From assembly GCF_040364665.1 (NCBI RefSeq), contig NZ_BAABWX010000011.1, forward strand, positions 1-41,979: DNA of 41,979 bases, in the 5' to 3' direction. This document shows positions 8,230 to 16,705 of this stretch, one piece after another. The notes under the pieces are model-generated. The model made no database searches. It worked only from the letters and a program-made list of their open reading frames with translations, and was not told the origin of the DNA. The stretch is from Cognatishimia sp. WU-CL00825. Its GTDB lineage: Bacteria > Pseudomonadota > Alphaproteobacteria > Rhodobacterales > Rhodobacteraceae. Position 1 is the first letter of the stretch. Each line of letters starts with the position of its first letter. Both the position numbers and the translations under genes were made by a program.

Positions 8230-9912
8230 TTATGCTTTAAGCTCTTGCGTGATGCGGGTTCCATCTGGGGCAAAAGTATTGCTCGAGATTGGTGTCGCTG
8301 AGGAATCTTCGCTCAAAGATTTCAGCAGCCCCCAGATCATCAATATCAAAACAAAGGATATCGGGAAGGCGGCAGCAATAGAGGCTGTCTGCAAAGCTCC
8401 CAATCCTCCGGCAAGCAGCAAAGACGCAGCGACAACGCCCTGACCCAAACCCCAGATGATACGGAATTTCTTGGGCGGATTTTCATCCCCCATGGACAGC
8501 ATAGTTGTGATTACCAAAGTCCCGGAATCCGAAGATGTGATGAACCATGAGAACAACAGGAATGTTGTCAGCAAGGACAAAGGCCAGCTGATCCATTCAA
8601 CACCGCTTGTTGATCCGATGTTGTCGATGGTGCTAAACAATGCGCTTGGCAAGTTCCAATCACGCACAATCTGAATGATCCCTGCACCGCCATCGACTGC
8701 CGGGCCGCCGGCCATGTGAAGCTCTTGCCAGATTGCATTTCCGCCGAACATACATAGCCAGAAGAACGTAATGGTTGTTGGCACAAACATAACGCCGATC
8801 ATGAATTCACGGATTGTACGACCACGAGAAATCCGTGCGATAAAGACACCGACAAATGGTGACCATGAAATCCACCAACCCCAATAGAAGATTGTCCAGC
8901 CACCTTGCCAAGCGATCTCTTCGCTTTCGGTCGCCGTCCAGAAGCCCATGGGAACGAAGTTCCAGAGGTAGTCACCAATGCTGGTTACAAAGAAGCCCAT
9001 CAGCCATTGGAATGGCCCTAGGACGACAAATGCAGTGAGCAGGATGATGGAAAGCCAGATGTTCCATTCTGACAGGATACGAATGCCTTTGCCAACGCCA
9101 GAAACCGCAGAGGCAGTGGCGATCACTGAAACAACGGCGATCAAGATCAGTTTGGTATTTAGCCCTGAATCTATGCCAAAGAGATGGTTTAGACCGGCGG
9201 CCATTTGACTGACGCCCAAGCCAAGCGATGTTGCGACACCAAATACAGTGCCAAACACAGCAAGCAAGTCTACGGCGTGACCCCAGGGACCATAAATCCG
9301 ATCGCCAAGCAGTGGGTAAAGCGCTGAACGTAGCGTCAGCGGCAGTTTCTTGCGGAAGCCAAAATAGGCAAGGCTAAGGCCAACAAGAACGTAGAATGCC
9401 CAACCATGAAAACCCCAGTGAAAGAACGTTACGCGCATCGCGTCGATCGCGCGCTGCATGTTCATTTCGGTGTGGCCCTGCTGATCGGCATGCGGATTGT
9501 TCGGGTAACCCCATACTTCGGTGTTATCGAAGTAGAAAATTGGCTCGGCAACGCCAAAGAAGAGAATACCAATTCCGATGCCGGCTGAGAAGAGCATCGC
9601 AAACCAGCTGAAGTTGCTGAATTCGGGGCGCGAGTCATCATCGCCCAAGCGAATTTTTCCGTGGCGGGAGAACATCAGCCAAAGGCAGACGAACAAACCG
9701 ACCGAAAATAAAGTGATGTAGTAAAAGCTTAGGCCATTTTCGATCCAGCTACGGATGGATTTATACAGTCCACCGGCAAATTCGACGTTCATGACGGTGA
9801 AGATCACAAAGGCAGCAATCATGCCCTTTGCGGCGATACTCATGCCGGGATGAAGCCCGGTAAAGAAGCCTTGTTTTGCAACAAGGTCTGAATTGGGTGT
9901 GTGTTCAGACAT
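8230..9912 (-). CDS. BCCT-family transporter for betaine/carnitine
   Basis: A 560-residue inner-membrane carrier of the betaine/carnitine/choline transporter family with about 12 membrane helices. The diagnostic TM8 segment is WWISWSPFVGVFIARISRG, and the glycine-rich AGIGIGILFFGVAEP stretch resembles the sodium-coupled members such as BetP. It lies downstream of the lcdH-thioesterase and BKACE genes on the same strand, with a 127-bp gap, so its likely cargo is carnitine, gamma-butyrobetaine or glycine betaine. Which one cannot be read from the sequence. Confidence 0.9.
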   Translation of the reverse strand: MSEHTPNSDLVAKQGFFTGLHPGMSIAAKGMIAAFVIFTVMNVEFAGGLYKSIRSWIENGLSFYYITLFSVGLFVCLWLMFSRHGKIRLGDDDSRPEFSNFSWFAMLFSAGIGIGILFFGVAEPIFYFDNTEVWGYPNNPHADQQGHTEMNMQRAIDAMRVTFFHWGFHGWAFYVLVGLSLAYFGFRKKLPLTLRSALYPLLGDRIYGPWGHAVDLLAVFGTVFGVATSLGLGVSQMAAGLNHLFGIDSGLNTKLILIAVVSVIATASAVSGVGKGIRILSEWNIWLSIILLTAFVVLGPFQWLMGFFVTSIGDYLWNFVPMGFWTATESEEIAWQGGWTIFYWGWWISWSPFVGVFIARISRGRTIREFMIGVMFVPTTITFFWLCMFGGNAIWQELHMAGGPAVDGGAGIIQIVRDWNLPSALFSTIDNIGSTSGVEWISWPLSLLTTFLLFSWFITSSDSGTLVITTMLSMGDENPPKKFRIIWGLGQGVVAASLLLAGGLGALQTASIAAAFPISFVLILMIWGLLKSLSEDSSATPISSNTFAPDGTRITQELKA

Positions 9913-9965
9913 GCACTGTCTCCCTGTTTGGTTTTATTGTGTTTTGTTGGTTCCCGCGTTTTGAA

Positions 9966-9995
9966 GGTGGATCAGTCAATGCTGGCTGATCCGCC
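9966..9995. promoter_or_regulatory. Intercistronic hairpin upstream of the BCCT gene
   Basis: GGTGGATCAG (9966-9975) pairs with CTGATCCGCC (9986-9995) with one mismatch and a 10-base loop, in the 127 bp between the lcdH fusion stop and the BCCT start. It may tune expression of the transporter relative to the enzymes or protect an RNA end. There is no T-run, so it is not a clear terminator. Confidence 0.35.
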
Positions 9996-10039
9996 GGATG
10001 TGCCCACCGTCTGGGGGAAAGAATCTGGAAGGCAGGTTG

Positions 10040-11473
10040 TTAATTGCCGCTGGCTACATTTCTTTTGGTGCGGTTGGGCGCGGGCAAATTCATGTGCGCC
10101 CGCGCGTAGTTGGCCAGATTGTCAGCAACATGTGCTGCAGGGAGCGATGTTTTGCGCGCCTTAAGATCCATGTGGATCAACAGTGTTTCGACGGTTGCAG
10201 CGGCGGTGCCGTCGGCTTTGGTGAGGGTGTGGAACAGTTGCATTTTCTTGCCGTCGCCCTTGAGAACGTGGGTGGTAACGTGAATTGCGTCGCCGGCATG
10301 TAGTTCGGCCAGAAATTGCATGTGGTTTTCCACGGTGAAGTAGCTTTGACCGGCGGTCACATAGGCGGCGTCCGCACCGATTATCTCCATAAAGCGGTCG
10401 GTGGCCTGGGCTGAGACTTCGAGATAATGGGCCTCGTTCATATGGCCGTTATAGTCAGTCCAGCTTTGCGGAATCACCCGGTTGACCGTGATGGGCAGAT
10501 CGACAGAGGCGATTTCGGGCAGGGTGGCTTCGTGGGTGTTCAGCACGCCACCAGCGCCACTGCCTGACAGTTTGAGCGCGCGCATCATGCCCACTAGATT
10601 GTCGTCGCGCAGGCGCTCAAGCGCGCGGATCGACATGTGACCGGATTGGGCGTCGGACTGATCCGCAATCATATTCACCAGGTCTTCTGTGAAGTCCGGC
10701 ACGTCCATGAGTTTGGTCCAGGGCCATTGTAGAGCCGGGCCAAATTGGGTCATGAAATGTTTCATGCCTGCTTCGCCGCCGGCGATGCGGTAGGTTTCAA
10801 ACAGGCCCATTTGCGCCCAACGCAGGCCAAAACCCATGCGCACAGCTTCGTCCAATTCTTCTGTTGAACAGATGCCATCTTTGATCAGCCACAGGCCCTC
10901 GCGCCAGACAGCCTCCAGCAGTCGATCTGCGATATGGGCGTCGATTTCTTTGCGCACGGTCAGCGGGTACATTCCGATTGAGCGCAGCAGATCAGCGGCG
11001 GTTGCGCAAATCTCGCTGTCTCCGACCAGTTCCACCAAAGGCAGCAAATAGACCGGATTGAAAGGATGCGCGACGATGATGCGACCTGTGCCTTGGTTTA
11101 GCTCTGATGGTTTAAACCCAGAGGTGGACGAGCCGATGACCGCGGCCTTTGGGGCAAATTCCTGTATCTGCGCATGGATTTTATGCTTGAGCTCTAGACG
11201 TTCAGGAATGCTTTCTTGCACCCAATGGGTGTTGTTTAGAGCCTGTTTTAGGTCACTGTGAAAACAAAGCGTGCCTTCGGTGGGCAGCAATTTGTCATAG
11301 AGAGCGGGCAGGGCGCGTCGGGCGTTGGTCAGAACTTCGGTGATCTTACGCTCTGCCTCAGGATCCGGGTCAAAGACATTGACGTTCCAGCCGTTCAGAA
11401 GAAAGCGGGCCACCCAGCCGCCGCCAATGACGCCGCCGCCGATGATTGTTGCGGTTTTAGCTGTGTTGTTCAT
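10040..11473 (-). CDS. lcdH: L-carnitine dehydrogenase fused to betainyl-CoA thioesterase
   Basis: A 477-residue two-enzyme fusion. Residues 1 to about 320 are a 3-hydroxyacyl-CoA-dehydrogenase-like NAD enzyme: glycine-rich IIGGGVIGGGW (10-20), catalytic-type HPFNP (H136). From about residue 328 a hotdog thioesterase follows with the signature SWTDYNGHMNEAHYL (D340, H344). Known fusions of this type oxidise L-carnitine to 3-dehydrocarnitine and hydrolyse betainyl-CoA to glycine betaine. Its ATG overlaps the BKACE stop (ATGA), so the two are co-translated; the BKACE makes the betainyl-CoA that the thioesterase part consumes. Confidence 0.9.
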   Translation of the reverse strand: MNNTAKTATIIGGGVIGGGWVARFLLNGWNVNVFDPDPEAERKITEVLTNARRALPALYDKLLPTEGTLCFHSDLKQALNNTHWVQESIPERLELKHKIHAQIQEFAPKAAVIGSSTSGFKPSELNQGTGRIIVAHPFNPVYLLPLVELVGDSEICATAADLLRSIGMYPLTVRKEIDAHIADRLLEAVWREGLWLIKDGICSTEELDEAVRMGFGLRWAQMGLFETYRIAGGEAGMKHFMTQFGPALQWPWTKLMDVPDFTEDLVNMIADQSDAQSGHMSIRALERLRDDNLVGMMRALKLSGSGAGGVLNTHEATLPEIASVDLPITVNRVIPQSWTDYNGHMNEAHYLEVSAQATDRFMEIIGADAAYVTAGQSYFTVENHMQFLAELHAGDAIHVTTHVLKGDGKKMQLFHTLTKADGTAAATVETLLIHMDLKARKTSLPAAHVADNLANYARAHMNLPAPNRTKRNVASGN

Positions 11474-12387
11474 GCGGCCACCCGCGCGCGTTTGGTCAGG
11501 CCAAGTTTGCTGCGCACCTCTGCGGGGCCAATGACCTTTGCGCCCATGCCTTCGATGACACCAACAGCGCGTTCAACCAGTTGCGCATTGGTGGCAAGAA
11601 CACCTTTGCCAAGCCAGAGATTGTCTTCCAAACCAACACGCACATTGCCGCCGGCCAGCACTGATTGCGCCGCATAAGGCATTTGATCGCGGCCAAGGCT
11701 AAAGGCGGACCATGTCCAGTCAGAGGGCACATTGTTGACCATGGCCATAAAAGTATTGAGGTCATTTGGAGCGCCCCAGGGCACGCCCATGCAAAGCTGA
11801 ACCAAGGCGGGTGACGTTAGAATTCCCTCTTTCACAAGTTGGGTCGCAAACCAAAGATGGCCAGTGTCAAAGGCTTCGATTTCTGGTTTTACCCCAAGGT
11901 CAGTCATCATTTGCCCCATGGCGCGCAACATGCCCGGGGTGTTTGTCATCACATAGTCTGCTTCGGCGAAATTCATTGTGCCGCAATCCAGTGTGCAGAT
12001 TTCTGGCAGGCATTCGGCAATATGGGCCAAGCGTTCGGTGGCACCGATCATGTCGGTGGCGGATGCATTGACGGGGAAGGGGGCCTCTGCAGAGCCAAAC
12101 ACAATGTCGCCGCCCATACCTGCGGTCAGGTTCAAAACAACATCGACCTCGGCGTCGCGCACCCGGTCGGTCAACTCCCGATACAGGGCCAAATCACGGC
12201 TTGGGGTCCCGGTTTCAGGGTCGCGCACATGGCAATGCACCACAGCGGCGCCAGCCTTGGCAGCATCAATCGCCGACTCTGCGATTTGCTTGGGCGAACG
12301 AGGCACATGTGGGCTGCGATCTTGTGTGCTGCCAGATCCGGTAACAGCGCAGGTGATAAAAACATCTCGGTTCATAGTCAGAGGCAT
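11470..12387 (-). CDS. 3-dehydrocarnitine cleavage enzyme (BKACE, DUF849)
   Basis: A 305-residue beta-keto-acid cleavage enzyme. It would react 3-dehydrocarnitine with acetyl-CoA to give betainyl-CoA and acetoacetate. Zinc ligands are H51 and H53 in VVHCHVRDPETG and the glutamate in RVGLEDNLW near the C-terminus. INLTAG-like (VVLNLTAGMGGD) and DTGHLWF stretches are also typical. I chose the ATG at 12387 because GGGGA precedes it at the right distance; the ATG at 12375 is the alternative. First gene of the carnitine operon, divergent from a GlxA-type regulator. Confidence 0.9.
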   Translation of the reverse strand: MPLTMNRDVFITCAVTGSGSTQDRSPHVPRSPKQIAESAIDAAKAGAAVVHCHVRDPETGTPSRDLALYRELTDRVRDAEVDVVLNLTAGMGGDIVFGSAEAPFPVNASATDMIGATERLAHIAECLPEICTLDCGTMNFAEADYVMTNTPGMLRAMGQMMTDLGVKPEIEAFDTGHLWFATQLVKEGILTSPALVQLCMGVPWGAPNDLNTFMAMVNNVPSDWTWSAFSLGRDQMPYAAQSVLAGGNVRVGLEDNLWLGKGVLATNAQLVERAVGVIEGMGAKVIGPAEVRSKLGLTKRARVAA

Positions 12388-12497
12388 AAAGTTGATCCCC
12401 GTAGGTCGTGAAATTTGGGGTGTCTTGCGCACCCGAGATACCGTTTGCCATTGCCTTGGCCGTTGCTTTCTTGCCTGTGCAAAACAGCGCAGAGGTT

Positions 12498-12520
12498 TTT
12501 GAGACAGCTACTGTCGAAAA
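12498..12520. promoter_or_regulatory. Imperfect palindrome in the BKACE/regulator promoter region
   Basis: The core GACAG-cta-CTGTC (12503-12515) is flanked symmetrically by TTT (12498-12500) and AAA (12518-12520). It lies in the 244-bp gap between the carnitine operon and its divergent regulator and is a plausible regulator site. Confidence 0.4.
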
Positions 12521-12620
12521 CTGGCAGCACATTTCTAAGTGACAAACGCGTGGGGCGGTGACGTCCCATGGCAAGAAGCTAGGCAACATAATACCTTGCG
12601 CTACACTCATTTCTCGCCAT

Positions 12621-12633
12621 ATTTGTTACAAAT
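12621..12633. promoter_or_regulatory. 13-bp palindrome overlapping the regulator start
   Basis: ATTTGT-T-ACAAAT is perfect, and its last two bases overlap the ATG chosen for the second GlxA-type regulator (12632). It could serve autoregulation, or the true start may be the next in-frame ATG at 12644. Confidence 0.35.
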
Positions 12634-13582
12634 GTCGTCAAATATGCCTGCCAAATTTGAGTTTTTGCTGTTTGATGGATTTTCAAACATGGTGCTCGCG
12701 AGCGCCCTGGAGCCTTTGCGCGATGTGCAGCTGCGCTCGTTAGGGGCGCAGCTGAGTTGGCGCATCACCACGTTGACTGGTGCAGAGGTCACTAGCTCGA
12801 GCGGGTTGCGCATCAGGCCAGATGGCACATTTAATCCGGGCCAAACCGATGCAACCTTGGTGCTTGTTGCCGGCTATCATATGCGCGATCAGATCAGCAA
12901 ACAGCTGACCAGCACCTTGCGATTGGCTGCGCGAAATGCCCCTTTGATCATTGCGGTTGATACCGCGTCTTGGCTGTTGGCAGAGGCAGGGGTCTTGGAT
13001 GGGCATAGCGCGACAATTCACTGGCAGGAAATCGACGCCTTTCAAGAGGCGTTTTCAAATGTATCTGTTTCCACAGCGCGGTTTGTGCGTTCGGGGCGTT
13101 ATCTGAGCTGCGGCGGCGCCAGCGCGGTTCTGGACATGCTTTTGGATCTGATCAAACGCCAGTTTGGCCCGGCAGCGGCCTTTGATGCCTTTAGTATGTT
13201 TGTCTATGATCCAACGCGGCAAAACCAATTGGGTCGCGGGGCGCAAAAATTGCGCGAAACCGGGTCTCCAAAGCTGCTTGCGGCCATAGATGTAATGGCC
13301 GAGAATATAGAAACCCCCCTGACGACATTTGAGCTGGCCAAACGGGTGTCACTGGCAGAGCGCACCCTTTGTCGGTTGTTTCTGCGCGAGCTGGGCATGT
13401 CTCCCGGCAAGTATTTCAGAATGTTTCGGCTGCAAAAAGCCCGCTACCTTGTGGAAGAGACCCAACTGAGCCAGGAGCAAATCGCCCTGCGCTGTGGGTT
13501 CTCTTCGGGGGCTTCTCTGGCGCGGTCCTTTCGGTCTGAAATGGGTGTCGCAATGCGCGACATCCGGACCAGGCAGCAGTGA
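12632..13582 (+). CDS. GlxA-family AraC regulator of the carnitine operon (CdhR-like)
   Basis: A 316-residue paralogue of the regulator at 7231: N-terminal DJ-1/PfpI-like domain (FEFLLFDGFSNMVLASALEP) and C-terminal AraC domain (TFELAKRVSLAERTLCRLF ... ARYLVEETQLSQEQIALRCGF). The start at 12632 aligns with its paralogue; ATG at 12644 is nearly as good. The frame is open upstream to a GTG at 12539, which would put the coding region through the candidate operators. It is divergent from BKACE-lcdH. Control of carnitine breakdown is inferred from the position and from the known role of CdhR. Confidence 0.85.
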   Translation: MSSNMPAKFEFLLFDGFSNMVLASALEPLRDVQLRSLGAQLSWRITTLTGAEVTSSSGLRIRPDGTFNPGQTDATLVLVAGYHMRDQISKQLTSTLRLAARNAPLIIAVDTASWLLAEAGVLDGHSATIHWQEIDAFQEAFSNVSVSTARFVRSGRYLSCGGASAVLDMLLDLIKRQFGPAAAFDAFSMFVYDPTRQNQLGRGAQKLRETGSPKLLAAIDVMAENIETPLTTFELAKRVSLAERTLCRLFLRELGMSPGKYFRMFRLQKARYLVEETQLSQEQIALRCGFSSGASLARSFRSEMGVAMRDIRTRQQ

Positions 13583-13675
13583 CGCAATTTGGTTTGGTCA
13601 ACGGCGGCTCCTCCGCGATGACTAGGAATGTGCCTGCGCAGATCAGGCGATGGCCCTTTGATGCCATGCCATGAT

Positions 13676-13710
13676 CTCCTATTAGATAGCCCATTGGTTT
13701 CTAATAGGAG
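13676..13710. repeat. 10-bp perfect inverted repeat, possible weak terminator
   Basis: CTCCTATTAG (13676-13685) and CTAATAGGAG (13701-13710) face each other across 15 bp in the 245-bp gap between the carnitine regulator and the DUF2783 gene. It lies about where the carnitine island meets the homogentisate island. No T-run follows. Confidence 0.45.
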
Positions 13711-13802
13711 TCGCACTTGGAAGTAGCGCGCACCCTAATACGAGAACAGTTCGCATAAGATGTATTATGTTTCTTTTGCGAAGCGGTGTGATTGCTGCCC
13801 CG

Positions 13803-13822
13803 GTGCAAGTGCAGTTTGCACT
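13803..13822. terminator. Nested inverted repeats just after the DUF2783 gene
   Basis: GTGCAA (13803-13808) with TTGCAC (13816-13821), and AGTGCA (13808-13813) with TGCACT (13817-13822), overlap each other. They are 6 bp past the end of the homogentisate operon and may end or stabilise its transcript. The evidence is weak because no T-run is present. Confidence 0.3.
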
Positions 13823-13827
13823 GTGTT

Positions 13828-14022
13828 CTAAGGCTCTGCCCGTGCAGCTGCGAGTGCTTGGCTCAAGACATTCATGTCGCCCACATGATTGGCCAAGAGC
13901 AGGATCAATCGCGAATTCAGCGCCTGACTCTCATCCTCTGACAGGCCCGCATGGGCGTTGATCAGATCTTCATAGAATTGATCTGCATCCGCAATGTTGG
14001 CTTTGGTGTTCAATTCACCCAT
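13828..14022 (-). CDS. DUF2783 small protein
   Basis: A 64-residue acidic protein (ADADQFYEDLINAHAGLSED ... SRLILLLANHVGD). I recognise the DUF2783 pattern FYE.LI.AH.GLS..ES..LN.RL.LLLANH. It has no catalytic motif. It follows the FAD hydroxylase by 3 bp and so is almost certainly co-translated with it, which suggests a partner or small subunit of the hydroxylase. Function unknown. Confidence 0.85.
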   Translation of the reverse strand: MGELNTKANIADADQFYEDLINAHAGLSEDESQALNSRLILLLANHVGDMNVLSQALAAARAEP

Positions 14023-14025
14023 GAC

Positions 14026-15645
14026 TTATTCCTTTCCGCAAGCTGTTTTCAGGGCCTGGGCAACGCTGTCTGCGTCAAAAGCAGGCCAGCGTGCGGCAAC
14101 ATGTTGGTCCGGACGGATCAGATAAACCGCGCTCTCTTCGGTGCCCAGATAGCGCGCGCGCAGCAATTCGTGCGCCGCGTTGGACAGGTCCAAGGAGACC
14201 CCCTTTATCGCGATACCATCAACTTCCTGCATGTCGGGCACATCTTGGTTCAGACCCAACAGAACAAATTGGTCGCCCAAATGGTCCAGCAGAAAGCCAG
14301 AGCCGACCGGCGCATCTGGGCAGGGGCTGCCAACGCGGGTTCTGTCTGGGCCGGCCAAGTCATCGGCAGCGTTCAAAGACAGGCCATCATAGGTACAGGG
14401 CATCGACAGTCGGCCCGAATTCACCAGTGGTCTTGCAAATTCATAATCGCTGGAGAGGTCAAGGATGGCGTTGCGGAATTGATAGCTGACCTTGGATTTT
14501 GGCGAAATGAAATCCGTAGAGCGCGTGGAGTTGCGGATGTTTTCCTCGGCGCCGTACACGCGTTCTTCCGAATAGCTGTCGATCAGGGTTTCTGGCGCGG
14601 TTCCGTTGACCACCATGCCAAGTTTCCAACCGAGGTTGTCCACGTCCTGCATGCCGGAGTTGGCCCCCCTTGCCCCAAAGGGAGAGACCTGATGCGCGCT
14701 GTCACCGGCAAAGATCACCCGACCGTGGCGGAAGCTCTCCATGCGTTTGCATTGGAAGGTATAGATCGAAGACCAGACCATGTCATATTCGACATCATCG
14801 CCTAACATCGCATCCAAACGTTTGCGTATGTTCGCTTCTTTCATTTCCTCCTTGCGGTCCGCGTCCCAGCCGATTTGAAAATCGATACGCCAGACATCAT
14901 CGGGCTGTTTGTGCAGCAATGCTGACGCGCCTGATTTGAAATGCGGTTCAAACCAGAACCAGCGTTCTGTTGGATATTCGGCCTTCATGCGAATGTCGGC
15001 GATCAGGAAACTATCCTGGAACACCCGGCCATCAAATTCTAGGCCCATCATGCTGCGCAGAGGCGAACTGGCCCCGTCACAGCCAATCAACCAATCGGCC
15101 TCTAGCTGATATTCACCTTCTGGGGTTAAGACCGTCAGACCGACATGATCGTCCAGCGGGTCCACAGATTCGACGCGGTTTTTGCCGCGAATTTCGATGG
15201 GCGCGCCTTTTGCGATTTCGGCTTGGATCTGTTCAAACAGAAACCGTTCGAAATAGGGCTGTTGCAGGTTAATAAACGCCGGGTTCTTGTGGCCTTCCTC
15301 GGGCAAGAGGTTGAACTCAAAAACCTGGCGATCATCGTGAAAGACTTTGCCGATGTTCCAGACAACGCCTTTGTCGACCATCGCGTCGCCACAGCCAAAG
15401 CGATCTGCGATTTCAAGCGTGCGTTTGGCAAAACAAATCGCCCGGCTGCCCATGCCGATGCCTTCGTGGTCATCCAGCACAACCACCGGCACGCCCTGAC
15501 GGCCAAGGTCTAGAGCAATGCCCAGCCCGATGGGACCACCTCCCATAACGACAACGGGGTGGCGAACGGGGATCGATTGATCTTGGTCAGCTGACCGTTC
15601 ATAGGGGTACAGCTTGAACGCAAGCGGATAGCGATCCTGAAACAT
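14026..15645 (-). CDS. FAD-dependent aromatic hydroxylase (class A flavoprotein monooxygenase)
   Basis: A 539-residue enzyme of the phenol/PHBH hydroxylase family. It has the Rossmann motif GGGPIGLG (35-42), the DG motif IGCDGASSPLR (about 187-197), and the second FAD motif GDSAHQVSPFGARG (314-327). The start at 15645 has a GGGAGG site; the open frame upstream runs into the next gene. It lies in an operon with hmgA and fah, and no 4-hydroxyphenylpyruvate dioxygenase is present on the plasmid. I therefore infer that it makes homogentisate from a hydroxyphenylacetate (3- or 4-hydroxy isomer). The substrate is not proven by sequence. Gentisate- or MhpA-like substrates are alternatives. Confidence 0.85.
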   Translation of the reverse strand: MFQDRYPLAFKLYPYERSADQDQSIPVRHPVVVMGGGPIGLGIALDLGRQGVPVVVLDDHEGIGMGSRAICFAKRTLEIADRFGCGDAMVDKGVVWNIGKVFHDDRQVFEFNLLPEEGHKNPAFINLQQPYFERFLFEQIQAEIAKGAPIEIRGKNRVESVDPLDDHVGLTVLTPEGEYQLEADWLIGCDGASSPLRSMMGLEFDGRVFQDSFLIADIRMKAEYPTERWFWFEPHFKSGASALLHKQPDDVWRIDFQIGWDADRKEEMKEANIRKRLDAMLGDDVEYDMVWSSIYTFQCKRMESFRHGRVIFAGDSAHQVSPFGARGANSGMQDVDNLGWKLGMVVNGTAPETLIDSYSEERVYGAEENIRNSTRSTDFISPKSKVSYQFRNAILDLSSDYEFARPLVNSGRLSMPCTYDGLSLNAADDLAGPDRTRVGSPCPDAPVGSGFLLDHLGDQFVLLGLNQDVPDMQEVDGIAIKGVSLDLSNAAHELLRARYLGTEESAVYLIRPDQHVAARWPAFDADSVAQALKTACGKE

Positions 15646-15671
15646 GGCAAATCCTCCCTTGTCAGTTACGA

Positions 15672-16622
15672 TTAGTTTTGCAGAGCATTCCACATGTCTT
15701 TGTCGCGCGCGGCGGTCCAAACACGCGGGGTATCGATGCCACGGGCTTCGTCATAGGCGCGTGCCACATTGAACGGCAGGCAATGTTCGTAGATCGCATA
15801 GTCTTTGAACTTGTCGTCACATGAGGCGCGCACTGCGTCCCAGGCTTCTTTTAAGCTGCCGCCGCGCGCGACCACACGTGCCACGGGTTTGTAGGTCGAG
15901 GACACAAAGTCTTCGGTTGCGGCCAAAGCCTTGGCCACCATCTCTTCGCCCACCAGCGCATCGCCGCGACCGGGTGCTATAGATTTGGGTTCAAAGGCTG
16001 CGATATTGGCCAATGTGTCTGCCCAATCGCCAAAGTGGCCATCGCCACAATAGCAGGCCGAGTGGTATTCCACGATGTCACCGGTGAACATCACCTCTTG
16101 GTCCGGCACCCAGACGACCGCATCCCCGGCTGTATGCGCACGGCCCAGATGCATGATGTCCACGCGGCGATTGCCAAGATAAACCGTCATTGCATCGCTG
16201 AATGTGGTTGTCGGATAGGTCAGACCGGGAATTTCTTCGTGGCCCTGAAACAGGCGCGGGAAACGGTCAAATTCAGAGTCCCAATCTTCCTGGCCTCGTT
16301 CAGCCACCATGGACCGGGCGGTGTCAGACATAATGATTTCACGTGCGCCATAGGCCGAGGCCCCCAAAACCCGCACCGCATGATAATGCGTCAGCACCAC
16401 ATGGCTGATCGGTTTGTCGGTGACAGAGCGGACACATTCGATGACCTTGCGGGCCAACCGCGGGGTGGCTTGGGCTTCGACAATCATCACGCTGTCGTCG
16501 CCGATGATCACACCGGTATTTGGATCGCCTTCAGCGGTGAAGGCATAAAGCCCCTCGCCAACTTTGGTGAAGCTGATTTTTTTATCTTCCATATCGCCAG
16601 CAGAGGCAAAGGCCTTAGACAT
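15672..16622 (-). CDS. MBL-fold hydrolase-like protein with altered metal site
   Basis: A 316-residue metallo-beta-lactamase-fold protein. The first motif, normally HxHxDH, reads H79-Y-H81-A-V83-R84, so the Asp and the third His are replaced. H163 (HLGRAHTAGD) and D182 (FTGDIV) of the later motifs are kept. The fold is clear but metal binding must differ from the standard two-metal site. It sits between fah and the FAD hydroxylase on the same strand with an AAGGAGAG site. Its job in this pathway is unknown; a lactone or thioester step is possible. Confidence 0.85.
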   Translation of the reverse strand: MSKAFASAGDMEDKKISFTKVGEGLYAFTAEGDPNTGVIIGDDSVMIVEAQATPRLARKVIECVRSVTDKPISHVVLTHYHAVRVLGASAYGAREIIMSDTARSMVAERGQEDWDSEFDRFPRLFQGHEEIPGLTYPTTTFSDAMTVYLGNRRVDIMHLGRAHTAGDAVVWVPDQEVMFTGDIVEYHSACYCGDGHFGDWADTLANIAAFEPKSIAPGRGDALVGEEMVAKALAATEDFVSSTYKPVARVVARGGSLKEAWDAVRASCDDKFKDYAIYEHCLPFNVARAYDEARGIDTPRVWTAARDKDMWNALQN

Positions 16623-16675
16623 AACTCTCTCCTTCTTGGACTGCGCGTTCCAAGTTACATGTGATTCAGGTTGTT

Positions 16676-16696
16676 GCCCCGGTTAACGCCCGGGGC
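16676..16696. promoter_or_regulatory. GC-only intercistronic hairpin between fah and the MBL gene
   Basis: GCCCCGG (16676-16682) and CCGGGGC (16690-16696) are perfect 7-bp arms with a 7-base loop. There is no T-run, so it probably adjusts expression or RNA stability along the operon rather than ending it. Confidence 0.45.
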
Positions 16697-16705
16697 GGGC
16701 TTTGG

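Noticed and set aside
16651..16667. MarR-like sequence AGTTACATGTGATTC upstream of the MBL gene
   Set aside because: Only the left arm fits; the right arm does not match AACT, and the site is inside an operon without a promoter.
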